This document shows, piece by piece, positions 18,199-27,665 of a stretch of DNA of 64,000 bases. Within the stretch, counting starts at the first letter, position 1. Each line of letters starts with the position of its first letter. Made by a program: the position numbers and the translations under genes. Under the pieces are notes generated by a model, which had not been told where the DNA came from, did no database searches, and saw only the letters and a list, made by a program, of their open reading frames with translations. The DNA is from Oceaniferula flava (GTDB lineage: Bacteria; Verrucomicrobiota; Verrucomicrobiia; Verrucomicrobiales; Akkermansiaceae): assembly GCF_016811075.1 (NCBI RefSeq), contig NZ_JAFBGL010000001.1:653429-717428 (forward strand), written 5' to 3'.

Positions 18199-19992
18199 CT
18201 ATTCGCTCTGGTGCATGGATTGTCCGGCTTGGACGACGTGGAGCACGTGATTGGCGATCGCTTCGAAGTGGTTGTTGATGTCGATGTTGATCATCTCCAG
18301 TCGGACATCGCCGTCAGCCATGCGTTTCATGGCGCTCTTGTTGAGCTTCTTACGCATGGCGATGGATGTGCTCTTGATTTCTTCCGCCTTGTTCATCTGC
18401 TCATCGCTGATGCTTTGTAGCAGGTGGGCGTCGGCAAATTGGATAAACTGGGCGGTGTTGCCGGCGTATTCGCGCAGGGATTCGATTTGATCCGGAGAAA
18501 ACTGGCGGTTCTTCTTGTAGCGGCGCTCGTTTAGTTTCACCAGGCGGTAGATGCAATCGACGCACTCCTCCAGTTCCTGGGTGATGCGCAGCATGCCGGC
18601 GATGCGTGAGGCGTGCTGGGTGCCGATGTCCTTGGAGGAGCAGCGCACCAGATACTCGGTGATTTCCTGCATCATGATATCAGCCTCATCCTCGATCTGT
18701 TTCAGCGCCTTGACCTGCTCGGACATGTCATCCTTCGGGTGTTCGAAGACGTCGATGAAGCCATTGAACATCTTCACGCACTGCTCGGACATGGTGCGGA
18801 TGGCATTTTCCGCCTCGGCGATGTTGAGTTCGCCCAAGTCAACCAGGGTTTGGGAGATGTAACGCAGGTGGTGCTGTTCTTGGGTGGTTTGCTCGCTCGG
18901 GTCCTTGACCCATTTTTGCACGAGGTTGGCGATTTGTGGCACGAACCACACCAGTAGGAAAATATTCAGCAGGTTGAACATCGTGTGGAACAGGGCCACA
19001 GCAAAGGCAACCACGGTGAGGGGATTGTCCACTTCACCCTTGCCAGTTTTGATTTCCACAATTTCCTTGGGGAAAAGATCCACCAGTCCCCAGACAAAGG
19101 GGATGAGGATGCCAAAGGCCAGGATCGCCCAGATGGTGCCCACCACATTGAACAGGAAGTGAGCGCGGGCAGCGCGCTTGGCATTGACGCTGGTGCCGAT
19201 GGAGGCCAGCCAGGCGGTCACGGTGGTGCCGATGTTCTCACCCATCACCACGGCGGCGGAGATGTGGAAGGCTTCCAGAGGATCTGTGCCGAACCAGCCA
19301 TTCCACGCACAGGTGATGGTGATGGCCATGGCGGCGGAGGATGACTGCACCACCACCGTCAGGATGATCCCGGCGATCAGAAACAGCACGGTGGAGCCGG
19401 GGCCGAAGCCGTTCAGGAAATCGATGACGTTAATGACCTGTTCTTGCAAGTGGGCGTTCTCGGCGACACCGCTTTTCAGATCAGGCACCGCATTTTTCAA
19501 GGCCGCCAGACCGGTGAACAGGAGGCCGAAACCGATCAGTGACTCACCGATGGCTTTGATTTTTTCTTTGCCTACAAAGAACAATGGGAGGCCAATGCCG
19601 ATGATCGGCAGGGCAACTTTGGAAATACTGAACTTTCCGATCCAGGCCACCAGCCAGGCGGTGATGGTCGTTCCCAAGTTAGCGCCCATGATCACCCCGA
19701 TGGATTCGACCAAGGTCAGCAGGCCCGCGTTCACAAAGCTCACCACCAGCACGGTGGTGGCGGAGGATGATTGCACCAGCGAGGTGGTGAAAAAGCCGGT
19801 AAACACCGAACTCACACGGTTGTGAGTGAGCGTCGCAAGGGCCTTTCGCATGCCTCCACCGGCAGCCTTCTGGATGCCTTCGGACATGACTTTCATGCCG
19901 TAGAGGAAGATCCCTAATGACCCTAAGATGGTAAGGATCGTAAGTAAAGCGCCCCAGAAAGGGCTAGCAGCAAGAACGGGTGTGTAAGTCAT
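18199..19992 (-). CDS. Na+/phosphate cotransporter family protein with PhoU-like tail
   Basis: It imports (or exports) phosphate with sodium. Two Na/Pi repeats are visible, each with the QSSSA signature: SLVQSSSATTVLVVSFVNAG and VVQSSSAAMAITITC. Nine or so membrane helices end near residue 355. The last 210 residues form a helical PhoU-like cytoplasmic domain, thought to adjust transport to phosphate status. The ATG at 19992 (MTYTPVLAASPFWG) is preferred to an upstream GTG that adds a polar leader. The length of 597 is normal for this two-part type. No Pho box or pst genes are nearby. Confidence 0.92.
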   Translation of the reverse strand: MTYTPVLAASPFWGALLTILTILGSLGIFLYGMKVMSEGIQKAAGGGMRKALATLTHNRVSSVFTGFFTTSLVQSSSATTVLVVSFVNAGLLTLVESIGVIMGANLGTTITAWLVAWIGKFSISKVALPIIGIGLPLFFVGKEKIKAIGESLIGFGLLFTGLAALKNAVPDLKSGVAENAHLQEQVINVIDFLNGFGPGSTVLFLIAGIILTVVVQSSSAAMAITITCAWNGWFGTDPLEAFHISAAVVMGENIGTTVTAWLASIGTSVNAKRAARAHFLFNVVGTIWAILAFGILIPFVWGLVDLFPKEIVEIKTGKGEVDNPLTVVAFAVALFHTMFNLLNIFLLVWFVPQIANLVQKWVKDPSEQTTQEQHHLRYISQTLVDLGELNIAEAENAIRTMSEQCVKMFNGFIDVFEHPKDDMSEQVKALKQIEDEADIMMQEITEYLVRCSSKDIGTQHASRIAGMLRITQELEECVDCIYRLVKLNERRYKKNRQFSPDQIESLREYAGNTAQFIQFADAHLLQSISDEQMNKAEEIKSTSIAMRKKLNKSAMKRMADGDVRLEMINIDINNHFEAIANHVLHVVQAGQSMHQSE

Positions 19993-20064
19993 GTGGAGGG
20001 CGGAGATAGGTGCTGTGTGTCGGAAATGTAACACCGCTTTTGTGACAACTCCGTCACACGGTCA

Positions 20065-20916
20065 CTACGTTGTATGATATGCCTTGTAGAGGGCTGAGAA
20101 GTCAAGGGAGGCGTTGCCTTTTTTGCAGCCGTCTTCCATGGCGGCTGATGTAGCGGCGATTCCCGGCGTTTCGATCCCAGCCCGGTCGGCCAGCTCGAGC
20201 GCAAATCGGCTGTCCTTGAGCATATTTTCGAGCGAAAAGTGTGTGTCGAAATCGCCACTCGCCATGGTGGGGAGTTTCATAGCAGCGAGGATCGAGCCAC
20301 AGACGTTCGAGGCCACCGACTCCGTCAGCACCTCCGGCTGGATGCCGTTGGCGGTGGTGATGGCAAGAGCTTCGGAGAGCGCCTGCACGGTGCTCGCTGA
20401 GATCAGATTGGTCGCGATCTTGATCACCGTGGCGCTGCCTACCGGGCCGATGAGTTTGATTTCCTTCGAGGTGGCTTCGAGCACTTGGCGGGAGTGGTCG
20501 AGCACTGCCTGATCTCCCCCGACAAAGTAAACCAGCTGCCCCTGACCTGCGGCGACCTTGCTCCCTGTGAATGGGCAATCGAGAAATCGGCAGCCGATTT
20601 CCTCACACTGCGCCGCCAGCCACTGGGTGGTTTCGAGGTCAATGGTCGAGTGGTTCAGCACCGTTTGTTGTGGCTGCAGCGTGTCTTGAATCGCGCCGAA
20701 GACCTCGCGCATGGCTTGGCCGTCCTTAAGGTAAAAGGCGAGAAAGTCTGCTCCGGTGGCAGCCTCTTGGGGCGAGCTTACGCTGTCCTCCCGGTCTTTC
20801 GGGCTGCGGTTCCAGGTTTTGACGGAAAATCCGTGTTGTTTCAGCTGATCGGCGCTGCGGGAGCCGATGATACCGAGTCCGAACACGGCGATGGTGGTGT
20901 CTGCAGGTGTAGTCAT
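20065..20916 (-). CDS. NAD(P)-dependent beta-hydroxyacid dehydrogenase (3-hydroxyisobutyrate dehydrogenase family)
   Basis: The Rossmann domain begins with IAVFGLGIIGSRSADQL. Next comes the substrate loop DCPFTGSKVAAGQGQL, then GSATVIKIATNL, whose lysine is the family's catalytic residue, and an all-helical C-terminal domain. The family reduces or oxidises small beta-hydroxy acids and aldehydes such as 3-hydroxyisobutyrate, tartronate semialdehyde or succinic semialdehyde. The substrate cannot be told from sequence. The length of 283 is typical. It lies 42 bp after the exported protein gene at 20959 on the same strand. Confidence 0.88.
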   Translation of the reverse strand: MTTPADTTIAVFGLGIIGSRSADQLKQHGFSVKTWNRSPKDREDSVSSPQEAATGADFLAFYLKDGQAMREVFGAIQDTLQPQQTVLNHSTIDLETTQWLAAQCEEIGCRFLDCPFTGSKVAAGQGQLVYFVGGDQAVLDHSRQVLEATSKEIKLIGPVGSATVIKIATNLISASTVQALSEALAITTANGIQPEVLTESVASNVCGSILAAMKLPTMASGDFDTHFSLENMLKDSRFALELADRAGIETPGIAATSAAMEDGCKKGNASLDFSALYKAYHTT

Positions 20917-20958
20917 AGTCAGAGAGCAATGGTCTGGGGTGCTGGGGAAAACGAGCTG

Positions 20959-21807
20959 TTAATTTCTCCGTTTCAGCGCCAAGGCGGCCAGCTTGTTCGC
21001 GGCGGTGGAGATGGCTTTGACGTCCTCCTCGCTGGGTTGTCCGCCCTCACCGAGGGTCATGACCTTCTTCATTTGCTCGAGAATCCGGCGCATTTCTTTC
21101 ACGTTCTCCCGATCGGAGATGCGCGGATCGAGCGAGCCTATCGACCCCTCATAGTAGTCGGCAATGTCCTCGCGGTAGAGCTGTCTGGCGCGCTCGGGCG
21201 TGTATTTTTTCTGCACCGCGTGGGAGCTGACCTCCAAGGCGCGGATCCAGCCACCGAGGGAGATCAGGTGGGCCAGATCGACATCGCGCAGGTGGATCAA
21301 ATCCGTTTCCACGTCTCTTTGAGTGGCGGTGAGTTCCTTTTTCAATGCCTCGACATTGTTTTTCTTAGCATTGTCCAGCAGGCTGGCGGCGTGGCGGTTG
21401 ACCCGCTCACCGGCGCCGAGAGCTCGGCCGTAGCGCTGCAAATCCTTTGCCAGAGGTTCGATCTTGGCCATCTGACCGCCTTGCACGGCCATGAAGCCAT
21501 CGGCAATGAGAAAGCCAATCTCCATCGCCAGGTCGGTGCGGTCCAGCGGCATGCGCTTGGGCATCTCGCGCACCAGTTCATCGGCGGGGAGGGGGGCGAG
21601 TTTGTCGAGATCGTCGAAAATGCGCTTGATCGATGGTGCGGTGAACTCGTTGACACCCAGCTCTTCACGCACATGAGGGTCGTCGATTAGGTCATCCGGG
21701 ACAGAGGGGCGGGTGACCGGCTGGGGGTCGTCGTCGTCGGCGACGATGGGTGTCAGTCCGGATGCCAGGGCCAGAAGAACCAAGGCGGCGCGCGTCATCG
21801 TTTTCAT
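20959..21807 (-). CDS. Hypothetical exported helical protein
   Basis: Not recognised. The ATG at 21807 gives a clean signal peptide (KTMTRAALVLLALASGLTPIVA) and a mature protein starting with an acidic DDDD segment. The remaining 250 residues are soluble and predicted mostly alpha-helical, rich in charged residues, with no cysteines and no motif I can name. It is probably periplasmic. It is divergent from pdxJ and upstream of the dehydrogenase gene. Confidence 0.7.
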   Translation of the reverse strand: MKTMTRAALVLLALASGLTPIVADDDDPQPVTRPSVPDDLIDDPHVREELGVNEFTAPSIKRIFDDLDKLAPLPADELVREMPKRMPLDRTDLAMEIGFLIADGFMAVQGGQMAKIEPLAKDLQRYGRALGAGERVNRHAASLLDNAKKNNVEALKKELTATQRDVETDLIHLRDVDLAHLISLGGWIRALEVSSHAVQKKYTPERARQLYREDIADYYEGSIGSLDPRISDRENVKEMRRILEQMKKVMTLGEGGQPSEEDVKAISTAANKLAALALKRRN

Positions 21808-21936
21808 GGCTCTAACTAAGTCCCGCATGGCGTAAATTGCAACGGCATTTGTCCGCCCCTCGCTTTTCTCCAATCAGGGCTTGGAAAAAGCGGTGAAGGA
21901 ACGACAATTCAGCGCACTTACCCAACCACAGATTTT

Positions 21937-22683
21937 ATGAGCATACTACTTGGTGTTAATATCGACCACATCGCCACCCTGCGTCAGGCGCGCTACTCCG
22001 ACATGCTGGACTCGCCCAATGCGGAGCCCAGTCCACTGCAAGGAGCTTTTGATGCCAAAGCCGGCGGTGCGGATTCCATCACCATTCACGTCCGCGGCGA
22101 TCGTCGTCACATGCAGGAGCAGGATGCTTTTGAAATTCGTGAGAAAATCGATCTGCCACTGAACTTCGAGATGGGTAACACCGCTGAAATGGTCGCCATG
22201 GCCTTGAAGCTGAAGCCGGATTTCGTCTGTCTGGTGCCGGAAACCCGCGAGGAGGTCACCACCGAGGGTGGATTGGACGTCGATGGCCTTTACGATAGCT
22301 TGGAGCTCACCGTTTCCACGCTGCAGGCGGAGGGGATCAAGGTCAGCATGTTCATCGATCCGGATGCCAACCAGGTGGAAGCTTCCGCCCGTATCGGAGC
22401 CGAGATGATCGAGCTGCACACCGGCTGCTTTGCCAATGCCTTTGGCGATGAGCGGAAAAGTGAAACCGAGCGCCTCCGTGCGGCCGCCGAGCTGGGGCAC
22501 TCTCTCGGGCTGCAGGTGAATGCAGGGCACGGGATCAATCTGCAGAATTTGCCGGAGCTCATGACTGTGCCTCATTTGGCGGAGCTCAACATCGGCCACA
22601 CACTGATCGCCTCATCCGTGCGTATCGGACTGACTGCGGCAGTGCTGGAAATGCGTCAAGCGATCGATTCCAACGCGTCATGA
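21937..22683 (+). CDS. pdxJ: Pyridoxine 5'-phosphate synthase
   Basis: It condenses 1-deoxyxylulose 5-phosphate with 3-amino-2-oxopropyl phosphate to make pyridoxine phosphate (vitamin B6). TIM-barrel motifs are in order: GVNIDHIATLRQAR, SITIHVRGDRRHMQ, NFEMGNT, VSMFIDPD and NAGHGINLQNL. The length of 248 is normal. The stop overlaps the acpS start (ATGA), the conserved pdxJ-acpS pairing. Confidence 0.97.
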   Translation: MSILLGVNIDHIATLRQARYSDMLDSPNAEPSPLQGAFDAKAGGADSITIHVRGDRRHMQEQDAFEIREKIDLPLNFEMGNTAEMVAMALKLKPDFVCLVPETREEVTTEGGLDVDGLYDSLELTVSTLQAEGIKVSMFIDPDANQVEASARIGAEMIELHTGCFANAFGDERKSETERLRAAAELGHSLGLQVNAGHGINLQNLPELMTVPHLAELNIGHTLIASSVRIGLTAAVLEMRQAIDSNAS

Positions 22684-23063
22684 ACATCTACGGCATTGGG
22701 ATCGATGTGGTCGAGGTGGAGCGGATTGGCTCCTCCATGGCGGAGTTTGGCGATCGCTTTGCCGATCGCGTGTTCACCGCGCCCGAGCGCGATTACTGCG
22801 AGCGTCAGAAGCGTCCGGAAATCCACTACGCGGCACGCTTTGCGGCTAAAGAAGCCGTGGCCAAGGCGCTGGGCACAGGCATCGGTAAAGATCTCGCCTG
22901 GCTGGATATGGAAGTCCGCCGTCGCGACAGCGGAGAGCCTGAGGTTTTCCTCTCAGGCGATGGAGCCAAGTTTGCCGAAAAAATCAAACTGGCTCAGATT
23001 AAGATCAGCCTCACTCACGCCCAGCACTACGCCGCGGCGAACGCCGTCGTGCTGGTGGAGTAG
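22680..23063 (+). CDS. acpS: Holo-[acyl-carrier-protein] synthase
   Basis: It moves the 4'-phosphopantetheine arm from CoA to the serine of acyl carrier protein. The motifs GIGIDVVEVERI, RFAAKEAVAKALGTG and KISLTHAQHYAAANAV are all present. The length of 127 residues is standard. It is translationally coupled to pdxJ by a 4-bp overlap. Confidence 0.97.
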   Translation: MNIYGIGIDVVEVERIGSSMAEFGDRFADRVFTAPERDYCERQKRPEIHYAARFAAKEAVAKALGTGIGKDLAWLDMEVRRRDSGEPEVFLSGDGAKFAEKIKLAQIKISLTHAQHYAAANAVVLVE

Positions 23064-23084
23064 AGGGATCGTTGCCGGAGCGCC

Positions 23085-24059
23085 TTACTTGGCTTTGGCA
23101 GGAGCTTTAAGCTCGAACTTACGGTGAGAGCTCTTCTCAGCGGTGGGGAAGTCCTCAGGGATGGGGAGCGTCACTTTTCCAGAGGCTGCCCACTCGACAC
23201 CGCGGGTGAAGGTGGTGATGAAGCCGACACCTTCGAAGGAGTAGTCATCGTGACCCAAGGTGGTGTGGAAGACGCGACCCTTGTGGTAATCGAGAACCAT
23301 CAGGATGGGCTCGTGACGATTGGTCGGGGCTCTTTTTGTCATGTCCTTGCCGGTGGCGAGGATGGTCATGTTCTGTGCTGGTCCGCGCAGTTTGGCGTAG
23401 CATTCGTCCTTGGCGGTGATCCAGTGCTTGGGCATGCCCTTGGTGATCGGATGATCCGGAACGCGAATGGTCACAGGGACGTTGTGCTGGGCACCGTGGG
23501 AGCCTGCTTTGCCCGGTGAGGTGTCGCGCACCAGTTTGCCATCGTTATCGTAGTAAACGTAGGGCCCGTCCTTTTCGGTCCGACCGTCCCAGCCGCCGAG
23601 ACCGATCATTTTGTTATACTCTTCCCATTTGCCGAAGGAGTTATCCGCGGCGTGCACGGAGACGAATCCGCCGCCTTCTTTCATGTATTTCACAAAGGCA
23701 TCTTGGGTGGCTTTGGGCCAGGTGCTGGCGCCCCAGCCGAAGTTGGAGACGACCACATCGTAGTCGGAGAACTTCGGGTTGAAATTCGGATCGGGCTTCG
23801 ATTTGGGCAGATTCTGGGTCTCGCCAGCGTCAGCCAGTGGCAAGAACTCCTTCTCGCGATTGCCTTTCCAGGTGAACTTGGAGCGGATCACCTTGACCTC
23901 GAACAGGCCGGTGTCTTCGAGATACTGTTTCATCATGATGGTGGATTTTGGCCACACATCATGGTTGTTTTGCCCGTCGATGATCAGGGCTTTCATTTTC
24001 GCACTTCCCACCGCGGAGAGCGATAAGACGGACATCAGGCAGAGGACGGTTGTTTTCAT
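23085..24059 (-). CDS. Exported ThuA-domain protein
   Basis: A signal peptide (KTTVLCLMSVLSLSAVGSA) is followed by a ThuA-like class I glutamine-amidotransferase-type fold: KALIIDGQNNHDVWPKS, then the DYDVVVSNFGWG strand, GGGFVSVHAADNS, PDHPITKGMP and GRVFHTTLGHDDYSF. Such proteins are abundant in Planctomycetes and Verrucomicrobia and are linked to sugar oxidation and glycoside metabolism, but the reaction of most is unproven. ATG 24059 is chosen for the signal peptide. It converges with acpS, 21 bp away. Confidence 0.88.
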   Translation of the reverse strand: MKTTVLCLMSVLSLSAVGSAKMKALIIDGQNNHDVWPKSTIMMKQYLEDTGLFEVKVIRSKFTWKGNREKEFLPLADAGETQNLPKSKPDPNFNPKFSDYDVVVSNFGWGASTWPKATQDAFVKYMKEGGGFVSVHAADNSFGKWEEYNKMIGLGGWDGRTEKDGPYVYYDNDGKLVRDTSPGKAGSHGAQHNVPVTIRVPDHPITKGMPKHWITAKDECYAKLRGPAQNMTILATGKDMTKRAPTNRHEPILMVLDYHKGRVFHTTLGHDDYSFEGVGFITTFTRGVEWAASGKVTLPIPEDFPTAEKSSHRKFELKAPAKAK

Positions 24060-24194
24060 GGTGTTAGGTAATTCGTGCAATGGACCACGCAGTGTGGGCA
24101 GTCCTTACAATACCCAAGAAATAAATGCTCTCTGTCAGCGAGCAAGCAGTTATTGTGGAAGCATGTGCCAATTCTGTGGTGGCGATTGCCGGAT

Positions 24195-24539
24195 TCAGGA
24201 CGCCAGCCAATCGTCTAACTGGATTTCCACCGCAGAACGCAGCAAGTCGATCAAGGTGGCGTCCATGAAGGGGAAATCATCGGGGATATCGAGTGAGACG
24301 ATTTCCGGCAATTCCATCTCGGCGCGGAACCGCTCGCGCAGTCTGGCCGCGTGACGGTTCTCCATGACCATCACCAAGTCGGCCCAGGCGAGCAGCTTGG
24401 CCGAGACCACGCAGCGGCTCTGCGGACTGAGTCCGGCCGAGCGCACTGTCAGCCTGGCATCATTCTGGTAGATCGCCGCAGCCGTGGGGCTACGCCACTG
24501 GTTCTTGGCGCAGACGAAGAGGACACGAATCGGGGGCAT
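24195..24539 (-). CDS. Low-molecular-weight protein tyrosine phosphatase-like protein
   Basis: The N-terminus RVLFVCAKNQWRSPTAAAIY has the phosphatase P-loop C-x5-R-S. The rest (114 residues) is shorter than typical LMW-PTPs (about 150), and the usual C-terminal DPxx acid loop is replaced by LDIPDDFPFMD, in which Asp residues may serve as the general acid. Related short proteins are annotated as phosphotyrosine phosphatases. The ATG at 24539 is used because the earlier TTG lies inside the terminator stem of tRNA-Asn. Confidence 0.75.
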   Translation of the reverse strand: MPPIRVLFVCAKNQWRSPTAAAIYQNDARLTVRSAGLSPQSRCVVSAKLLAWADLVMVMENRHAARLRERFRAEMELPEIVSLDIPDDFPFMDATLIDLLRSAVEIQLDDWLAS

Positions 24540-24556
24540 GGGCGTATCGGTGGAAT

Positions 24557-24591
24557 AAAAAAATCCCACCGACCGTTGAGGTGGGTGGGAT
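24557..24591 (-). terminator. Terminator of tRNA-Asn transcript
   Basis: The stem ATCCCACC / GGTGGGAT, followed on the minus strand by a T7 run, lies 11 bp after the 3' end of tRNA-Asn. The phosphatase gene begins just after it. Confidence 0.82.
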
Positions 24592-24601
24592 AGTTTGGAA
24601 A

Positions 24602-24676
24602 TGGCTCCTGCACTTGGGATCGAACCAAGGACCTAGTGATTAACAGTCACCCGCTCTACCGCTGAGCTATGCAGGA
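24602..24676 (-). tRNA. tRNA-Asn (anticodon GUU)
   Basis: The minus strand folds as a full cloverleaf. The acceptor is TCCTGCA / TGCAGGA, the D arm is in AGCTCAGCGGTAGAGC, the anticodon loop is CTGTTAA (GUU) and the T arm is in GGTTCGATCCC. The discriminator is G, and CCA is encoded. Confidence 0.97.
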
Positions 24677-24812
24677 TTTGATTTCCATTCTGTCGTCAGC
24701 CGCTGTCGGCTGGGACGGGCGGGAAAATGCCAGAATTCTGATTCTTTGCAAGAAGTTTTCGTAGGAAAAATGCGTTTTTTTTCAGAGGTCGATTTTCACC
24801 CCCTCCGGACGC

Positions 24813-24841
24813 AAAAACGGCGACACCGAAGTGTCGCCGTT
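24813..24841 (-). terminator. Terminator of secDF
   Basis: A perfect 11-bp stem (AACGGCGACAC / GTGTCGCCGTT) with a CGAA/TTCG tetraloop and a T run on the minus strand lies about 45 bp after the secDF stop. Confidence 0.93.
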
Positions 24842-24884
24842 GGATGAATGATGGGTTGATACTGGCTAATTGAAGCTCAGTTGT

Positions 24885-27389
24885 TTAGCTCTTCGCAGGG
24901 TTTACTTCGGCTTCGAGATTGGCATCGAGAAGCTCGCGACGGAGGTTGATGCCGCGCAGTTTGCTCCACATGTAAACGATGGGGGAAGCGATGAAGATCG
25001 AGGAGTAAGTTCCGATCACAACACCCATCATGATGGTGAAGGAGAAGTCGCGCAGGGCAGTTCCGCCGAAGATGAACAGCACGAGCACGGCCACGAAGGT
25101 CGTGATCGATGTCAGCACGGTCCGTGACAGGGTGCTGGTGATGGCGTTGTTCATCACCTCCTTGACATCACCACGTTTGACCCGGAGGTCCTCACGGATG
25201 CGGTCAAACACCACGATGGTATCATTGATGGAGTAACCGGCGATGGTCAGGAAGGCGCCGACGTGGATCAGCGAGAGCTCTTCGCCGCTGAGCACCACAA
25301 AACCGAGACAGATGATGATATCGTGAATCAAGGCTGCGAAGGCACCGAGTGCGAAGGAGAATTCGAAACGCACGGTGATGTAGATCATGATGGCGATCAG
25401 GCCGATCAGCAGGGCCCACACCGCGGTGGTGAGGAATTCCTTACCGAGCGAGGCGCTCACGGTCTCCACATTGGTCTGCCACTTGTATTCCAGCACGGGC
25501 TCGTTGGCGCCGTCCAGTTTGGGTTGACCGTTGTTGTCCAAGGCGGGCACTTGCTCTTGCAGCACAGGGAAGCTCTTGCGCAGACCTTCCTCGATGACGG
25601 GAACATCTTCCACGGCGCAACGCACGGTCAGCAGGTGATTGCCGGCGGAGTTGGTTTCCTCGAACGAGCTCGCGGTTTTGGAAAGGGTGAGCGACTCGAT
25701 CACGTCGTGGGCCGCTGTTTGGTCGATCATCACATCACCTTCAAACTGGAAGGTCAGCTGGGCGCCACCGGCGAAGTCGATGCCGAGAGCGTTGTCGTTT
25801 TTGATCCCCAGAGTGGAAATACTGGCGAGAAGGAGCACAGCCGAGACGCTGAATGCCAGTTTGCGCTGACCCAAGAAGTCGAAGGCGCGGTTTGGGATCA
25901 GGTTCATGAAGTTCAGCTTCTTGATCTTCTCCTTGTCAGAGAACCACCAGAACAGCACGCGAGTGCAGAGTAGGGCGGCGAGCATGGAGGCGAGAATCCC
26001 GATGGTCAGTGTCACGGCGAAACCTTTGACGGTGCCGCTGGCACGCCAGAACAGGATGAGCGCGGTGATCAGGGTGGTGATGTTGGCATCGAAGATGGCG
26101 GAGAAGGCCTTATCGTAAGCGGCGGAAATAGCGGCTTTGATGGACTTTCCTGCGGCCAATTCCTCACGGAGACGTTCGTAGATCAGCACGTTGGCATCCA
26201 CGGCAACACCGATGGTGAGGATGATCCCGGCGATACCGGGGAGGGTGAAGGTGAAGCCGAACATGGCCATGGTGCCGAACAGCACGATGATGTTGAAGGC
26301 CAGGCCGATGAGAGCGATCATCCCCGCGAAACGGTAGTAGATCAGCACAAAGATGAGTGTCAGTCCCAGACCGGCGATACCGGCAAAGATTCCCTGATGC
26401 ACGGTTTCCTTGCCGAGGGTAGCGGAAACGGCGCGTTGCTCTTCCACCAGCAGTGGGTTTTTCAAGGGGTTCAGCAGGGCTGCGGCCAGTGATTTGGCCT
26501 CGGCGGCATTTTCCATGCCGGAGATTTCGAAGTTCTTGCCGAGTGACGACTGCACCACGGGGGCGCTGAGCACTTCACCGTCGAGCACGATCGCTAGGCG
26601 GTCTTGGCCGTGGCGCATTTGCTTGGTGAGGTCAAACATCTTGGTGGCACCGTCGCTGTTGAGTTCAACAGAGAGTTTGCCTTCGTAAGGGCCGTAAAGT
26701 TCCTGGGCGTGGACCACGTAGGAGCCGTCGAGCGAGGCGCGGCGGCTGACGAGGATGTTTTCCGCCGTGGCTTTACCGTCTTCGTCAGTGTCGCGGAGGA
26801 CTTTCAGCTCGTAGCCGGGGACGATCTCATTTTCAGGGTCGGCAGCCACACGGTCAGCCAAAATACGGCTTTCGGGGTGCACGGTCTTGAGTTCGAGCTT
26901 GGCGATTTGTTCAAGAGTAATACGAACCTCTTCGGCTGCCTGCGGGGAGACGCCGGGCATTTGCACCAGAATACGGTCTTCACCTTGGGCGATGATCAAG
27001 AGGTCGCTGGTGCCGAATGCGTTCAAGCGGTCTTCCACCGTCTTGATAGCTTGCTGCACGGAGTTGGAGCTCAGGGGGATGGGCTCACCATTGGTGTCCT
27101 TGCTGGGTTGCACGCGGAGGGTGAACGAGGAACCACCCACGAGGTCGATGCCGCCCTTGAGGTTGGAAGCTTCGGCGATCGGAGTTTTTCCGGTGATCAC
27201 GTCCATCCATTTTTCCTTGGGAACAATGGCGAGCATGCTGAAGACCGCGATCAGGGCCACAATGATGGTGCCGATGTTGCGTTTCTTCCGCTCGAAATCT
27301 GTGGCGAAATACCAGAAGAACAGGGCAAGGAGTCCAAGGCCTGCGAGAAAGACCAGTAGGCGGTCGTCACTAAAGAGAGAGGCTAGCAT
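24885..27389 (-). CDS. secDF: Fused protein translocase subunit SecDF
   Basis: It uses the proton gradient to help pull proteins through SecYEG on the outer side of the membrane. The N-terminal SecD half has the P1 domain (VRVQPS-like region to about 300, including LDGEVLSAPVVQSSLGKNF) and six helices with GVAVDANVLIYERLREEL. The SecF half (from about 525) has LGIDFAGGAQLTFQF and GYSINDTIVVFDRIREDL. The conserved Asp residues in the TM4-type helices of both halves are present. At 834 residues it is the usual fused form. It belongs to the dnaX-ybaB-EEP-tgt-yajC-secDF strand, but about 700 bp separate it from yajC. Confidence 0.97.
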   Translation of the reverse strand: MLASLFSDDRLLVFLAGLGLLALFFWYFATDFERKKRNIGTIIVALIAVFSMLAIVPKEKWMDVITGKTPIAEASNLKGGIDLVGGSSFTLRVQPSKDTNGEPIPLSSNSVQQAIKTVEDRLNAFGTSDLLIIAQGEDRILVQMPGVSPQAAEEVRITLEQIAKLELKTVHPESRILADRVAADPENEIVPGYELKVLRDTDEDGKATAENILVSRRASLDGSYVVHAQELYGPYEGKLSVELNSDGATKMFDLTKQMRHGQDRLAIVLDGEVLSAPVVQSSLGKNFEISGMENAAEAKSLAAALLNPLKNPLLVEEQRAVSATLGKETVHQGIFAGIAGLGLTLIFVLIYYRFAGMIALIGLAFNIIVLFGTMAMFGFTFTLPGIAGIILTIGVAVDANVLIYERLREELAAGKSIKAAISAAYDKAFSAIFDANITTLITALILFWRASGTVKGFAVTLTIGILASMLAALLCTRVLFWWFSDKEKIKKLNFMNLIPNRAFDFLGQRKLAFSVSAVLLLASISTLGIKNDNALGIDFAGGAQLTFQFEGDVMIDQTAAHDVIESLTLSKTASSFEETNSAGNHLLTVRCAVEDVPVIEEGLRKSFPVLQEQVPALDNNGQPKLDGANEPVLEYKWQTNVETVSASLGKEFLTTAVWALLIGLIAIMIYITVRFEFSFALGAFAALIHDIIICLGFVVLSGEELSLIHVGAFLTIAGYSINDTIVVFDRIREDLRVKRGDVKEVMNNAITSTLSRTVLTSITTFVAVLVLFIFGGTALRDFSFTIMMGVVIGTYSSIFIASPIVYMWSKLRGINLRRELLDANLEAEVNPAKS

Positions 27390-27665
27390 GAGTATCGGTT
27401 ATTGGTTTGTCTGAGAATCGGGGGAATTAGTCGCCTAACGCACAATGGTCAGGTGAAGGGTGCATGTAGTCGCTGAGCAGCTGTTTGGCAAGCGGGGGAT
27501 TGGGCTGGGGGCGATTTTTTGCAATCTTTGAAGGATCTGGCGCAGGTCGTGGCCGCTGAGGCGACAAGTTTGAGGTGAATGTGGGCTGTTTTTGCAGGGA
27601 GGATTACTTGGTGCCAGGTGGGTAGCTTGCAAGCATGTGCCATTTTGTTGCCGTGGCGTTCTGGC
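27390..27665. other. Non-coding stretch upstream of secDF
   Basis: About 275 bp with no credible gene. Short frames on either strand are proline- or cysteine-rich and look like chance. It must contain leader sequence, and possibly a promoter, for secDF on the minus strand. On the plus strand it is G- and T-rich. The decayed secD fragment borders it on the far side. Confidence 0.5.

Noticed and set aside
20485..21690. 401-residue plus-strand frame across the dehydrogenase and an exported-protein gene
   Set aside because: It spans two minus-strand genes with clear signal peptide and Rossmann motifs; the antisense product has no such features.
27435..27632. 65-residue minus-strand frame just before secDF
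   Set aside because: Composition (many Pro, Cys, Ser) is unlike the proteins here, and I could not extend the SecD match into it.
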